Origin: Companilactobacillus halodurans
Lineage (GTDB): Bacteria; Bacillota; Bacilli; Lactobacillales; Lactobacillaceae
DNA: 64,000 nucleotides
Reading direction: 5' to 3'
Assembly: GCF_009600985.1 (NCBI RefSeq)
Contig: NZ_VDFP01000004.1
Location: 1-64,000, forward strand
Shown here: positions 16,448 through 25,415 of the stretch, in pieces
How the letters are laid out: every line of letters begins with the position of its first letter
Numbering within the stretch: position 1 is the first letter of the stretch
Notes under the pieces: model-generated
Seen by the model: the letters and a program-made list of their open reading frames with translations, nothing else
Told to the model about the DNA's origin: nothing
Database searches by the model: none
Made by a program: the position numbers and the translations under genes

Positions 16448-17179
16448 TTAATATGATTCAAATCCAACTAAGGAGAAATGATCAGGAACATATTTTGTTT
16501 CCGTACATTCAAATAAACTGCCCAAATCCGTGTAGACGTACTTTTTTAAAGCACCGACGCAATTGGCTTTTTTGAGATCCAAAAGTTCATTTTCTCTCTC
16601 ACTAACAGTTTCAACTGTTGCAACCGAACGAGCAGCGGCTATTTTAAAGAGTTTTTCATCTCGAATATATTGATAGATAGACCCTTTGGCATCAGCTAAA
16701 GTTAAATTAGGAATGTTGTCTTTTCTAAAGTAACTGGTATCGATTGCCATTGCCTTGCCATTGACCATTCGTAATCTTTCCACAAAGTATGCTATGTCGC
16801 CGACATTAAATGAGGTTTGCTTAGAAAGTTCACCATCGATTTCTACTTCTTCAAATCTCAAAACCTCTGTCGTTAATTTTTTAATAAACTTATTTTGTGG
16901 AAAACTCATTAAATCTTGGAAACCAAAATGATTGGCAGCTGAGAAAATCACTCGGTTGTCGACGATTGGTTCCAAAACTACGACTCCACGACCCTTAACA
17001 GTGTAAACCAAACCATCTGATTGTAGTTTTTTCAAAGCACGACGAATTGTATTGCGAGTGACGCTAAATCGCTCCGATAAATCTTCTTCACCAGGTAAGA
17101 TTGTTTTGGGTGGATAAACGTTGCTATCAATTTTGCCCTTTAAAATATGATATATATCTGAATATAAGTTCTTTGGCAT
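16448..17179 (-). CDS. treR: GntR-family trehalose operon repressor (TreR-like)
   Basis: The 243-residue protein has a GntR helix-turn-helix (RNTIRRALKKLQSDGLVY, about residues 39-56) and a UTRA domain. It lies directly behind the trehalose-6-phosphate hydrolase gene, as TreR does in bacilli and lactobacilli, where trehalose-6-phosphate releases the repressor from DNA. A terminator separates the two genes, so treR may have its own promoter or be read partly from treA. The name rests on context plus family similarity. Confidence 0.75.
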   Translation of the reverse strand: MPKNLYSDIYHILKGKIDSNVYPPKTILPGEEDLSERFSVTRNTIRRALKKLQSDGLVYTVKGRGVVVLEPIVDNRVIFSAANHFGFQDLMSFPQNKFIKKLTTEVLRFEEVEIDGELSKQTSFNVGDIAYFVERLRMVNGKAMAIDTSYFRKDNIPNLTLADAKGSIYQYIRDEKLFKIAAARSVATVETVSERENELLDLKKANCVGALKKYVYTDLGSLFECTETKYVPDHFSLVGFESY

Positions 17180-17226
17180 TTTTTCTCCTCAATTGACACT
17201 AATAAAAATTTCCCCTCTGCCATGAT

Positions 17227-17252
17227 AAAAAACACCCAGAGGGTGTTTTTTT
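17227..17252 (-). terminator. Terminator of the trehalose-6-phosphate hydrolase gene
   Basis: AACACCC pairs with GGGTGTT around AGA, with A and T runs at both sides, directly after the hydrolase stop on minus. Confidence 0.85.
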
Positions 17253-18906
17253 ACTTACTCTCTAACATTAGAGATTCATATGGCCGCAACGTGACTGTTC
17301 TATCATTTAGTTTAATTCCTTCATAATTTCCTAAAAGCAAATCAAAACCGGCTGCGATTTTTCTTTCCTGTACTTGGTCAGTGAAATTAGCCATTACTAA
17401 AATTTTACCCTTTTTGTTAGCTCTTTCATAGCTATAAACACTATTATCATTTGAATTAATTAATTTATAAGTACCATTCGTCAACAAAGTTTTATTCTTA
17501 CGAAGGAAAATCAAAGCTCGATAAAAATTGAAAACATTGTTCTTCATTTTAAGAACCTTTTCGACTGAATAGTCATCATGATGTTCAGGCTTTAACCAAG
17601 GCTGACCACTAGTAAAGCCATGGTAACGCTTGGAGTTCCATTGCATTGGCAAACGGGCATTTTCCCTAGATTTTTGTTGCAAAATTTTAATTGCTAAACT
17701 CTTATCAACACCCTTTTGAATCAATTCATCATAAGCATTGATCGATTCATGATCATTATACTGACTAATATCAGTAAAGTAAGCATTCTTCATCGCAATT
17801 TCATCACCTTGATAAATATAAGGCGTCCCTTGCAATCCAAATTCGACCATCGCTAATAATTTAGCTGATTGATCACGATATTTACTATCATTGGTAAATC
17901 GAGAAATCGCGCGAGGTTGATCATGATTATTCCAAAATAGCGCATTCCAACCGCCTTGATGATTCATCTTAACTTGCCAATCACTTAAGATTTTAGTCAA
18001 ATCAGTTAACTTATAATGACCTAAAGTCCACTTCTTACCGTTAGTATAATCTACTTTGACGTGATGGAATGTAAAGGCCATTGATAGTTCTTGACGTTTA
18101 GGATTGGTATACTTAACAGCTTCTGAAATAGGCGTTGAAGATAATTCACCGACAGTCACGAATTGATTAGGTCCAAAGACCTTTTCGTACATTTCGTGAA
18201 TATATTCGTGAACGTGTGGTCCATTGGTATAAAAATTACGACCATCGTCTAAAGGAGTTTTGAAAGTATCGTTTGGTAAATCCTTATCCTTCGAAATATT
18301 ATTGATAACATCAAGTCTAAAGCCATCAATACCTTTATTTGCCCAATATTTAAGCATTTTAAAGATTTTATTACGTAATTTTTCATTACGCCAGTTCAAA
18401 TCAGGCATCGTTACATCATAAAGATGCAAGTAATACTGGTTTAATCTTGGAACGTACTTCCAGGCACTGCCACTGAATTTTGAAACCCAATTATTTGGTT
18501 CATGACCATCAACGGGATCACGCCAAATATAGAAGTCATGATAAGGATTATCCTTTGACTTCAAAGCTTCTTGGAACCAGTGGTTTTCATTTGAAGTGTG
18601 GTTCAAAACCATGTCCATAATGATTTTTATTCCACGTTTATGTGCTTCATTCAACAGTCTTTCAAAATCATCCATCGTTCCAAAAACTGGATCGATCTGA
18701 TAGTAGTCAGCAATGTCGTACCCATTGTCATTTCCTGGTGAACGATACATTGGCGTTAACCAAATCAAACCAATACCCAATTTTTTCAAATAATCTAGTC
18801 GAGAAATAATGCCGTTGATATCACCAACGCCATCTCCGTTTGAATCTTGAAAACTGCGTGGATAAATCTGATACACAGTTTCTTTTTGCCATTCCTTCAT
18901 ATCCAT
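17251..18906 (-). CDS. treA: Trehalose-6-phosphate hydrolase (GH13)
   Basis: The 551-residue GH13 enzyme has VYQIYPRSFQDSNGDGVGD, GFRLDVIN with the nucleophile Asp, GELSS with the acid Glu and NHDQPR. RNFYTNGPHVHEYIHEM and MAFTFHHVKVDY match TreC/TreA rather than general oligo-1,6-glucosidases. It splits cytoplasmic trehalose-6-phosphate into glucose and glucose-6-phosphate. No trehalose PTS gene is in the window. GAGGAG lies eight bases before the ATG. A promoter and a cre-like site lie upstream. A dextran-type glucosidase is the less likely alternative. Confidence 0.87.
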   Translation of the reverse strand: MDMKEWQKETVYQIYPRSFQDSNGDGVGDINGIISRLDYLKKLGIGLIWLTPMYRSPGNDNGYDIADYYQIDPVFGTMDDFERLLNEAHKRGIKIIMDMVLNHTSNENHWFQEALKSKDNPYHDFYIWRDPVDGHEPNNWVSKFSGSAWKYVPRLNQYYLHLYDVTMPDLNWRNEKLRNKIFKMLKYWANKGIDGFRLDVINNISKDKDLPNDTFKTPLDDGRNFYTNGPHVHEYIHEMYEKVFGPNQFVTVGELSSTPISEAVKYTNPKRQELSMAFTFHHVKVDYTNGKKWTLGHYKLTDLTKILSDWQVKMNHQGGWNALFWNNHDQPRAISRFTNDSKYRDQSAKLLAMVEFGLQGTPYIYQGDEIAMKNAYFTDISQYNDHESINAYDELIQKGVDKSLAIKILQQKSRENARLPMQWNSKRYHGFTSGQPWLKPEHHDDYSVEKVLKMKNNVFNFYRALIFLRKNKTLLTNGTYKLINSNDNSVYSYERANKKGKILVMANFTDQVQERKIAAGFDLLLGNYEGIKLNDRTVTLRPYESLMLESK

Positions 18907-18949
18907 TTAGTACTCCTCAATATAATGATAAAACCTCATATAACGCGAT

Positions 18950-18979
18950 AATCTTATAATATGTTTATACACCTGTCAA
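18950..18979 (-). promoter_or_regulatory. Promoter of the trehalose-6-phosphate hydrolase gene
   Basis: TTGACA on minus (18974-18979) is followed after 15 to 17 bases by TATAAG/TAAGAT-type -10 sequence. TGTATAAACA within the spacer resembles TreR sites (TTGTATATACAA) only loosely. Confidence 0.55.
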
Positions 18980-19002
18980 TCATTTAAAATCGTCAAAAAT
19001 CC

Positions 19003-19018
19003 ATGAAAGCGCCTTTTA
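19003..19018. promoter_or_regulatory. cre-like site (CcpA) before treA
   Basis: TGAAAGCGCCTTTT matches the catabolite-response consensus TGWAARCGYTWNCW at 12 of 14 positions. It lies about 25 bases upstream of the -35. Confidence 0.5.
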
Positions 19019-19141
19019 ACGCTACCTAATGGCGATATCCACCTTAAAAATAATTTTCAATTTTAAAAAACAAATTAATTTACATATTTATAAATTTGTA
19101 TTATTATTCAGAGCCTAGTCAAAAAATAGGAGATAAAAATC

Positions 19142-19687
19142 ATGCTTCAAATTATTACAGACAGATTGATCATTCGTCCATTCAAAACTGCTGATCATGA
19201 TCAATTACAAACAATTATCCTTGATCCAGAAATTATGAAGTATGTCAGATATCGTGATACTAAGACATCTGAAAACTTCACAAAACTATTTGAAGAACAT
19301 TTCTTAAAAGAACAACAGACTTCATTTGCCATTGAAGAAAAAGCTACTAATGAAGTTATTGGATTTTATGAATTCCATCCCGAAAATAACGTCGGCATCT
19401 TAACTTATGCTTTGAGTAAAAAAGCTTGGGGTCACGGTTATGTAGCAGAGGTTGGCAATGCCATGATGCAATATGGTTTTGAAGTCTTGAATCTCGATAA
19501 AATTGAGGCTCATTATGCAAATCTTAATCCTAACTCGGGCAAAGTTATGCTTAAGATGGGTATGAGAGATTTGGGCTCAATTGAAACTTTTGTTTCACCA
19601 GATGATGGAGTTGAAATAAAAGTCATGGCTTATGAACTTACTAAAGCAGATTGGTTAAATGATAATAAGCAACAACGAGCCGTTTAA
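19142..19687 (+). CDS. GNAT acetyltransferase of the RimJ/RimL type
   Basis: The 181-residue protein has the Acetyltransf_3 layout: TDRLIIRPFKTADH at the start, GILTYALSKKAWGHGYVAEVG as the acetyl-CoA region, and LDKIEAHYANLNPNSGKVMLKMGM at the end (motif residues NxxSxxVxxKxGM). RimL-like enzymes acetylate protein N termini or small molecules; the substrate is not predictable. AGGAG lies upstream of the ATG and a strong terminator follows. Confidence 0.85.
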   Translation: MLQIITDRLIIRPFKTADHDQLQTIILDPEIMKYVRYRDTKTSENFTKLFEEHFLKEQQTSFAIEEKATNEVIGFYEFHPENNVGILTYALSKKAWGHGYVAEVGNAMMQYGFEVLNLDKIEAHYANLNPNSGKVMLKMGMRDLGSIETFVSPDDGVEIKVMAYELTKADWLNDNKQQRAV

Positions 19688-19690
19688 GGT

Positions 19691-19736
19691 AAAAATAGTC
19701 CGACTAATTCAATTTTGAGTTAGTCGGACTATTTTT
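19691..19736. terminator. Bidirectional terminator
   Basis: AAAAATAGTCCGACTAA pairs with TTAGTCGGACTATTTTT. It serves the acetyltransferase on plus and the alarmone synthetase on minus. Confidence 0.9.
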
Positions 19737-19756
19737 GTTCTATATTAAATTAAATA

Positions 19757-20440
19757 TTAAATTAAATTTTTGTGAATATCTTGCATCCCACGTTCGATAT
19801 TTTCTAATTCATCAGAATAGTTTTTTAATTGTTGACCGTATTTATCTACCAATTTACTGTCAGCATCAGTTTTGTAGCGCAATTTATGCTCCAAGCTAGC
19901 CCACATATCCATGCCAACGGTTCTAATCTGAACTTCAACGGGGACATCAATCGGACCATGCGATTGGAAAACGGGAACTTTAATGACAATGTGTAAACTA
20001 CGATAGCCACTGTCTTTAGGATGCTTCAGATAATCCTTGCGTCTTAAAAGCGTGATATCTGATTGACTAGTTAACATCTTTTCAATTTTATAAATGTCGT
20101 CGATGTAATTAGTAATGACTCTAATTCCAGCAATATCATAAATATTAGCCTTGATACTTTCAGTTGTTAACTCATAACCCTTTCTTTGAGCTTTCTTCAG
20201 CAGACTGGGAATACGCTTCATTCGTGATTCCATATGGTGAATGGGATTGTAATCGAAATTGACTTGAAATTCTGAATCTAAATTTTCCAATTTGGTGCTA
20301 ATTTCTTTTTCTCCAGCTTGATACAATTGATACATTTTAATCATTTTTGACAATTCTTCAACGTTAGGCCGATTTTCAATATCGCCTAGTTCTGTTTGTA
20401 ATGATTTTAGATTTATCGCATTGGGTCTTTCTAGTATCAT
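19757..20440 (-). CDS. Small alarmone synthetase (RelP/YwaC-like)
   Basis: The 227-residue protein is a lone (p)ppGpp synthetase domain with no hydrolase or TGS/ACT parts. Conserved pieces are NPIHHMESRMKR, YDIAGIRVI, HPKDSGYRSLHIV and EVQIRTVGMDMWASLEHK. The wording NPI-H-x(3)-R and KGYELTTESIK is closer to YwaC/RelP than to RelQ. It transfers pyrophosphate from ATP to GTP or GDP. It lies 15 bases after the cytosine deaminase gene and is probably co-transcribed with it. Confidence 0.88.
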   Translation of the reverse strand: MILERPNAINLKSLQTELGDIENRPNVEELSKMIKMYQLYQAGEKEISTKLENLDSEFQVNFDYNPIHHMESRMKRIPSLLKKAQRKGYELTTESIKANIYDIAGIRVITNYIDDIYKIEKMLTSQSDITLLRRKDYLKHPKDSGYRSLHIVIKVPVFQSHGPIDVPVEVQIRTVGMDMWASLEHKLRYKTDADSKLVDKYGQQLKNYSDELENIERGMQDIHKNLI

Positions 20441-20455
20441 TTCTCCATCCTTTAA

Positions 20456-21688
20456 CTAAATATACAGTTCAGTTTCGGCGGGTTTAGTTTTGCCAATCAC
20501 CTTACCATTATGGACTGAAAGTAAAATTTCTGAACGCTTGTTCAAAACATCATAGAAATTGTGCCCATTTAACAAGACAAAATTAGCAGGCTTGCCAACT
20601 TCAATTCCATATTCTTTTTCAACGTGCATGATTTTGGCACTATTGAGAGTGATGAATTTGTACGAATCCATAATTTGTTGGTGACCCATCATTTGCGTAG
20701 CGTGCAATCCTTCTGTCAAAACATCGAACATATTGCCGTTACCCATTGGATACCATGGATCTTTGATGTCATCTTCACCAAAACCAACATTAATGCCATT
20801 TTCCGTCAACTCTTTGACACGCGTTAGACCACGACGCTTTGGATAAGTATCGAAGCGTCCACCCAAGTACATATTGACCAATGGGTTAGAAATAAAGTTC
20901 ATCTTTGACATCTTCAATAAGCGCATCAATTTATACATATAAGCATCGTTATATGAACCCATCGCAGTTGTATGTGAAGCGGTCACTTTGTCTCCCATAC
21001 CGCTCTCGTAGGCAATTGTAGCAATCGTTTCAAGACTTCTGGATGCAGGATCGTCAATTTCATCAGTGTGAGCATCGAATAACAAATCATTTTTTTGAGC
21101 AAGATCCATTGCAAAACGCAATGATTCGACTGAATATTCCCGATTGAATTCATAATGTGGAATAGCTCCCACAACATCAACACCTAATTTAACAGCTTTT
21201 TCCATCAATTCCTTGCCGTTAGGATAAGACAAGATACCTTCTTGAGGAAATGCGACTAGTTGTAAAGTCATCCAATCTTTAACATTTTCACGCACATCGA
21301 TCAAAGCTTTTAGAGCTTTCAGACTTGGGTCAGTCACGTCAACATGTGACCGAACGAATTGGATTCCATGACTGGCTTGCATCTTCAAAGCTAAAGTAGC
21401 TCTTTTTTTGACATCTTGATATGTCAGTTCTTTTTTGCGTTCTGTCCAAATACGAATTCCATCAAACAAAGTTCCATTTTCATTCCACTCAGGTTGACCA
21501 GCAGTTAAAGTCGAATCTAAGTGAACATGTGGATCAACAAATGGTGGCAACAATAATCTATCGTGACCTACAATGACCTCTTCATTTTCCTTAGGCTCAA
21601 TATGATCAGCTATTTCGACAAATTTTCCATCTTCAACTCTGATATCTTGTGGCGCTTGATTTTGAATTTTGACTTGTTGTAATAACAT
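20456..21688 (-). CDS. codA: Cytosine deaminase (CodA-like amidohydrolase)
   Basis: The 410-residue metal-dependent amidohydrolase follows E. coli CodA closely: DPHVHLDST (metal His pair), AFPQEGILSYPNG, GAIPHYEFNREY, DAHTDEIDD, VTASHTTAMGSYN and RFDTYPKRRGLTRVKE. The metal Asp region reads GFGEDDIKDPWYP, with Glu where E. coli has His in GHDD. It converts cytosine to uracil for salvage, though related enzymes deaminate other purine or pyrimidine bases. GGAG precedes the ATG; the promoter at 21717-21746 leaves only a short leader. Confidence 0.85.
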   Translation of the reverse strand: MLLQQVKIQNQAPQDIRVEDGKFVEIADHIEPKENEEVIVGHDRLLLPPFVDPHVHLDSTLTAGQPEWNENGTLFDGIRIWTERKKELTYQDVKKRATLALKMQASHGIQFVRSHVDVTDPSLKALKALIDVRENVKDWMTLQLVAFPQEGILSYPNGKELMEKAVKLGVDVVGAIPHYEFNREYSVESLRFAMDLAQKNDLLFDAHTDEIDDPASRSLETIATIAYESGMGDKVTASHTTAMGSYNDAYMYKLMRLLKMSKMNFISNPLVNMYLGGRFDTYPKRRGLTRVKELTENGINVGFGEDDIKDPWYPMGNGNMFDVLTEGLHATQMMGHQQIMDSYKFITLNSAKIMHVEKEYGIEVGKPANFVLLNGHNFYDVLNKRSEILLSVHNGKVIGKTKPAETELYI

Positions 21689-21716
21689 TACGCTTTGCTC
21701 CTCTGAATTTTGATAT

Positions 21717-21746
21717 AGTATACAATTTCTTAGTTGACGTTGCCAA
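21717..21746 (-). promoter_or_regulatory. Promoter of the codA-alarmone synthetase operon
   Basis: On minus TTGGCA (21741-21746), an 18-base spacer and TATACT (21717-21722). Transcription would begin around 20 bases before codA, leaving no room for a riboswitch. Confidence 0.7.
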
Positions 21747-21956
21747 ATTTACTTATTATTGACTCACGACTAGATTTATCAAAAATAATCCTATTAGCTT
21801 GATAAGAGTTCAAACCGATAGTTTACGTTGTATTCCCTTTTCATGCTAATAAAGGAATAAGACAATTCTAGTTTCTTCTATATTAATTACTAACTAAAAT
21901 CGTCATTATGTCTATTCTACATCTAATCAATATTTCATCAGGCGAAAACTCTTCAA
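21747..21956. other. AT-rich gap upstream of codA
   Basis: No gene is visible. ATTCCTTT and AAAGGAAT-like arms near 21830-21860 can form a hairpin, but it lies upstream of the codA promoter and downstream of tetR. I do not recognise its role. Confidence 0.4.
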
Positions 21957-21998
21957 AATAAATCAAACATCATAGAAATCACAAATGTCTGATTTATT
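21957..21998 (-). terminator. Terminator overlapping the tetR stop codon
   Basis: AATAAATCA (21957-21965) pairs with TGATTTATT (21990-21998), with ACAT/ATGT-type extension. The stop codon of the TetR gene is inside the stem. The U run is short. Confidence 0.5.
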
Positions 21999-22545
21999 GA
22001 GATTGTTTTTCTTTAAGATTATCTCTAGCAGCTCGCAATTCATCGGCAAACAAGACCTTTTCAATTATTTTTGTCAATTGATAAGGGGTTTCTTTCATAC
22101 CATTTTTTACCCAACGTTTCATAATTCCTTGCATTCCAAGCATTATGTAAGTCCCTTGGTACTCATCAAAATTGGACATTTCTTTGTCTCCAGGCGACAT
22201 CACTTGATGCATTTTTTCCAGCAATCTAGTTCTACCCTCAACAAAAACTAAGTTGCTGATCTGATGATTTTTATAAAATGCTTCCAGTAATTTCTCTAAA
22301 GATTTGAATGGCGTTGAATCTTTTGGCAACTCAATTGTGTCGACAAACTTATCTTCAATCGTATCGACGCAATCATAAATATCATCGTAATAACGATAGA
22401 AGGTGGTTCGATTGATATCAGCTTTTTTACAAATATCAGTCACTGTAATTGCATCAATCGGTTTTTCTTGCAACTGATCTAAAACAGTTTTTTGAATAAT
22501 TTCTTTAGTATATTTGGTGCGGCGATTATTTTTGATTCCAACCAT
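21994..22545 (-). CDS. TetR/AcrR-family regulator
   Basis: The 183-residue protein has a TetR helix-turn-helix in residues about 12-60 (ITVTDICKKADINRTTFYRYYDD). The C-terminal ligand domain resembles the TetR_C group found beside ABC exporters. It is divergent from the MacB-like ABC gene with 187 bases between starts, and a dyad in that gap (22673-22691) is a likely operator. GAGG lies seven bases before the ATG. Confidence 0.88.
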   Translation of the reverse strand: MVGIKNNRRTKYTKEIIQKTVLDQLQEKPIDAITVTDICKKADINRTTFYRYYDDIYDCVDTIEDKFVDTIELPKDSTPFKSLEKLLEAFYKNHQISNLVFVEGRTRLLEKMHQVMSPGDKEMSNFDEYQGTYIMLGMQGIMKRWVKNGMKETPYQLTKIIEKVLFADELRAARDNLKEKQSQ

Positions 22546-22672
22546 AGGTAAACCTCATTTTCTTATGCAACAAAAATATCTTAAGTGTTGTTTTAAAAAC
22601 AGCTTGTCTCAGATTGACGATTGCACGTTATTCTCAAAATTATTATTATATTAAACATAGTGTTGCAATAAT

Positions 22673-22691
22673 GACAGTGTAACAAACTGTC
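22673..22691. promoter_or_regulatory. Candidate TetR operator
   Basis: GACAGT and ACTGTC form a perfect 6-base inverted repeat around GTAACAA, 42 bases before the ABC gene and between the two divergent starts. Confidence 0.55.
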
Positions 22692-22732
22692 TGTTAAAAT
22701 ATCTATAAATAATAAATAAGAGGATTAAATAA

Positions 22733-25057
22733 ATGCTGGAATTAAAACATATTAAAAAATATTATTACGTTGGCGATTCCGTTACTAAAGCATTGGATGA
22801 CGTTTCTGTCTCCTTTCGTGAGCAAGAATTCGTTGCTATCCTAGGACCTAGTGGTTCTGGTAAAACAACCTTGCTAAACGGAGTTGGTGGCTTAGACATT
22901 TACGATTCTGGTGACTTAGTAATTGATGGCAAGTCGACTAAGGACTTTTCGGAGTCTGACTGGGACGCTTATCGTAACAATTCAGTTGGTTTCATCTTCC
23001 AAAGTTACAACGTTATCGGTCACTTAAGCATTCTCGACAACGTCGAATTGGGAATGACCCTAAGTGGCGTTCCTAATGAAGAGAAAACGCAAAAAGCACG
23101 TGAAGCTTTGGAAAGAGTTGGCTTAGGTCCACATATCAACAAGAAGCCTAACCAACTATCTGGTGGACAACTGCAACGTGTTGCCATCGCCCGTGCTATT
23201 GCTAATAATCCTTCCATCTTACTTTGTGATGAGCCAACTGGTGCCCTAGATACTGAAACTAGTGAACAAATCATGAAGCTAATCAAGGAATTATCCAAAG
23301 AACGACTCGTTGTTATGGTTACTCATAACCCAACTTTAGCTAATGAATACGCCGATCGAATTATCAATTTTGCCGATGGTAAGATTCTCAACGATTCAAA
23401 TCCATACACTGAAGATGAATCAAAGGATAATTTTGAGCTTAAGAAAACTAAGATGACTTTTTGGACAGCCTTAAAACTATCCTTCACTAACTTGAAGACT
23501 AAAAAAGCGCGAACCGCTTTAACGGCTTTCGCTTCCAGTATCGGTATCATCAGTATTGCAATTGTTCTAGCTCTATCGTCTGGTTTCCAAAAACAAATCG
23601 ATAAAACCCAGGGCAATACTTTGGCGCAATTTCCAGTAACGATTTCTCAAGTAGCCTCGAAACAAACTGCTCCTTCAACTGATAAAGTTAAGAAATCCAA
23701 TTCCAAACAAGTTACCGCTAAATTGAGCCAACAGGAAAAATCGACTCACACGAATAAATTAAACAAGAATTACTTGAACTACATCAAAAAACTCGACCCT
23801 GAATTGAGTAAAGATGTTACTTATACTTACTCAACTGGCATGAATCTTTTGACTAAGATAAATGGTAAAGTCAAAACAGCTCAATTCTCTAATACCAGTG
23901 GCTCCAGTCCAACAAGTACAATGACCTCTGCCATGTCTTCATCAACTGGTATCGGGGGTTCCGTCTACCCATCGACTTCAAATGACGGCAAGAACTTTTT
24001 GAAGAAGCACTACAAAGTTATCTCTGGTTCAATGCCTCAAAATGCTAACGATGTCGTTTTAATCGTAGATCGTAATAACGATACTAATATCAATGCTTTA
24101 AAGAACATCGGCATGAAAGTTAAAGATGGTCAAAAGCTTGACTTCAACAAAATCGTTGGTCAAGAATTCAAAATCGTTAACAACAATGATTACTATCGTC
24201 AATTAGGTGCTGGCATGTACGCTCCTAATACTGACATGGATTCTCTTTACAATAACTCCAATAATACGACCGTTAAAATCTCAGGTATTTTACGAGTTAA
24301 GTCGAAATCATCTGAAAACATTCTTTCATCAGGAATTGCTTACAGTGATAAATTGACACAAAATATCATTGCTAATAATAAGAATTCCGATATCGTTAAA
24401 GCACAAAAGAATAGCGATTCAAATGTCCTAACTGGCGCTTCTGCTGACGATACCACTAAAGAATCTCTTGTCAGTTACTTAGGTGGTTCTACTACTCCAG
24501 CAAGCATTCTAATTTATCCAAATACCTTTAAAAACAAAGACAAAGTTTTGAAGTATCTTGATAAGTACAATAAAGGTAAGAAAGCTAGCGACAAGGTAAT
24601 TTATACAGACTTGGCTGGTCAGGTATCTAATTTGACCGGTGGCCTGATGGATGCTATCACTTACGTACTCGTGGCCTTTGCCGGAATTTCCTTAGTTACA
24701 AGTATGATTATGATTGCCATCATCACTTATACTTCCGTTCTTGAGAGAACTAAAGAAATTGGTATTTTGAAGGCTCTGGGTGCTAGAAAGAAAGATATCA
24801 CTCGTGTCTTCGATGCTGAAACCACGATTCTTGGTGTTACGTCCGGTTTGCTAGGTGTTATCATCGCCTGGCTGGCAACTTTCCCAATCAATATTATTCT
24901 GAAAAATATGACTGATTTATCGAACGTTTCACAATTGAACCCAGTCCATGCAATCATTCTAGTTATCGTCAGCACGGTCTTGACCGTTATTGGTGGTCAC
25001 ATTCCTGCTCGTATGGCAGCTAAGAAAGATGCTGCAACTGCACTTCGTTCTGAATAG
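22733..25057 (+). CDS. MacB-like ABC transporter, fused ATPase and permease
   Basis: The 774-residue protein has an ABC domain in residues 1-230 ([28 protein letters not shown]), a membrane segment near 265-285, a large extracellular region to about 640 that is rich in Ser, Thr and Asn, then three C-terminal helices of the FtsX/MacB permease type. Type VII ABC proteins of this kind act as mechanotransmitters or exporters of peptides and antibiotics, or in bacitracin-like sensing. Single-gene unit; AGAGG precedes the ATG, TetR is divergent and a terminator follows. Confidence 0.9.
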   Translation: MLELKHIKKYYYVGDSVTKALDDVSVSFREQEFVAILGPSGSGKTTLLNGVGGLDIYDSGDLVIDGKSTKDFSESDWDAYRNNSVGFIFQSYNVIGHLSILDNVELGMTLSGVPNEEKTQKAREALERVGLGPHINKKPNQLSGGQLQRVAIARAIANNPSILLCDEPTGALDTETSEQIMKLIKELSKERLVVMVTHNPTLANEYADRIINFADGKILNDSNPYTEDESKDNFELKKTKMTFWTALKLSFTNLKTKKARTALTAFASSIGIISIAIVLALSSGFQKQIDKTQGNTLAQFPVTISQVASKQTAPSTDKVKKSNSKQVTAKLSQQEKSTHTNKLNKNYLNYIKKLDPELSKDVTYTYSTGMNLLTKINGKVKTAQFSNTSGSSPTSTMTSAMSSSTGIGGSVYPSTSNDGKNFLKKHYKVISGSMPQNANDVVLIVDRNNDTNINALKNIGMKVKDGQKLDFNKIVGQEFKIVNNNDYYRQLGAGMYAPNTDMDSLYNNSNNTTVKISGILRVKSKSSENILSSGIAYSDKLTQNIIANNKNSDIVKAQKNSDSNVLTGASADDTTKESLVSYLGGSTTPASILIYPNTFKNKDKVLKYLDKYNKGKKASDKVIYTDLAGQVSNLTGGLMDAITYVLVAFAGISLVTSMIMIAIITYTSVLERTKEIGILKALGARKKDITRVFDAETTILGVTSGLLGVIIAWLATFPINIILKNMTDLSNVSQLNPVHAIILVIVSTVLTVIGGHIPARMAAKKDAATALRSE

Positions 25058-25072
25058 TATTTAAATTATTAT

Positions 25073-25112
25073 AAGGACTAGCAAATTTTCAATTTGTTGG
25101 TCCTTTTTTTTG
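25073..25112 (+). terminator. Terminator of the MacB-like gene
   Basis: AAGGAC pairs with GTCCTT and CAAATT with AATTTG inside, followed by eight T. Confidence 0.88.
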
Positions 25113-25113
25113 G

Positions 25114-25158
25114 TGAAAAAAAATAACCCTGAATTCTTTGAGGAATTTTGGGTTATTT
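25114..25158 (-). terminator. Terminator on minus after the DegV/structured-element region
   Basis: AAATAACCC (25121-25129) pairs with GGGTTATTT (25150-25158), with an inner GAATTC/GAATTT stem. On minus it is followed by eight U. It would end transcripts that come from DegV through the GC-rich element. Confidence 0.8.
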
Positions 25159-25284
25159 CTTTGTTTATGTTTATGATAGATTTTTTTACTTGGATGTTTG
25201 GAGTCCAAGATTTGGTCTTTTTTTAGTGCTTATTTCTTTATGTTTGAATTCCCTAGATTTATACGTTTAAACCTTGGGATTGTG

Positions 25285-25397
25285 GTTAACTTCCGAAACG
25301 AGTTACAGTGGGGCAACTCTCTGCACCTAAGGCTATTTCCCATATCGTCTGCTCCGCAGCCAATCTGTGAAATTGTCTTAGGCTCCGGAAGCTGAAC
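25285..25397. ncRNA. GC-rich three-way-junction element, family unknown
   Basis: This stretch is near 50% GC in a 35% GC neighbourhood and has no credible gene. Arms pair as: outer GTT..CTTCCG (25285-25295) with CGGAAG..GAAC (25386-25397); a hairpin GAGTT/AACTC (25300-25319); and a long hairpin CCTAAG (25326-25331)/CTTAGG (25377-25382), ATTTC/GAAAT, CTGC/GCAG with symmetric 3- and 9-base internal gaps. The result is a closed three-way junction, typical of structured RNA. It lies right after the DegV stop and before a minus-strand terminator, so the minus strand is favoured. A decayed or mobile repeat is the alternative. Confidence 0.5.
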
Positions 25398-25415
25398 GCC
25401 CTTGCTCCGCCCTCT

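Noticed and set aside
21689..21993. A purine or other riboswitch before cytosine deaminase
   Set aside because: A good promoter (TTGGCA/TATACT) leaves only about 20 bases of leader, and no conserved aptamer sequence is seen.
25198..25395. A 65-codon plus-strand frame (starting MESKIWSF)
   Set aside because: It has no ribosome site, sits between terminators, and covers the GC-rich palindromic element; its residues look like an accident of the structured sequence.
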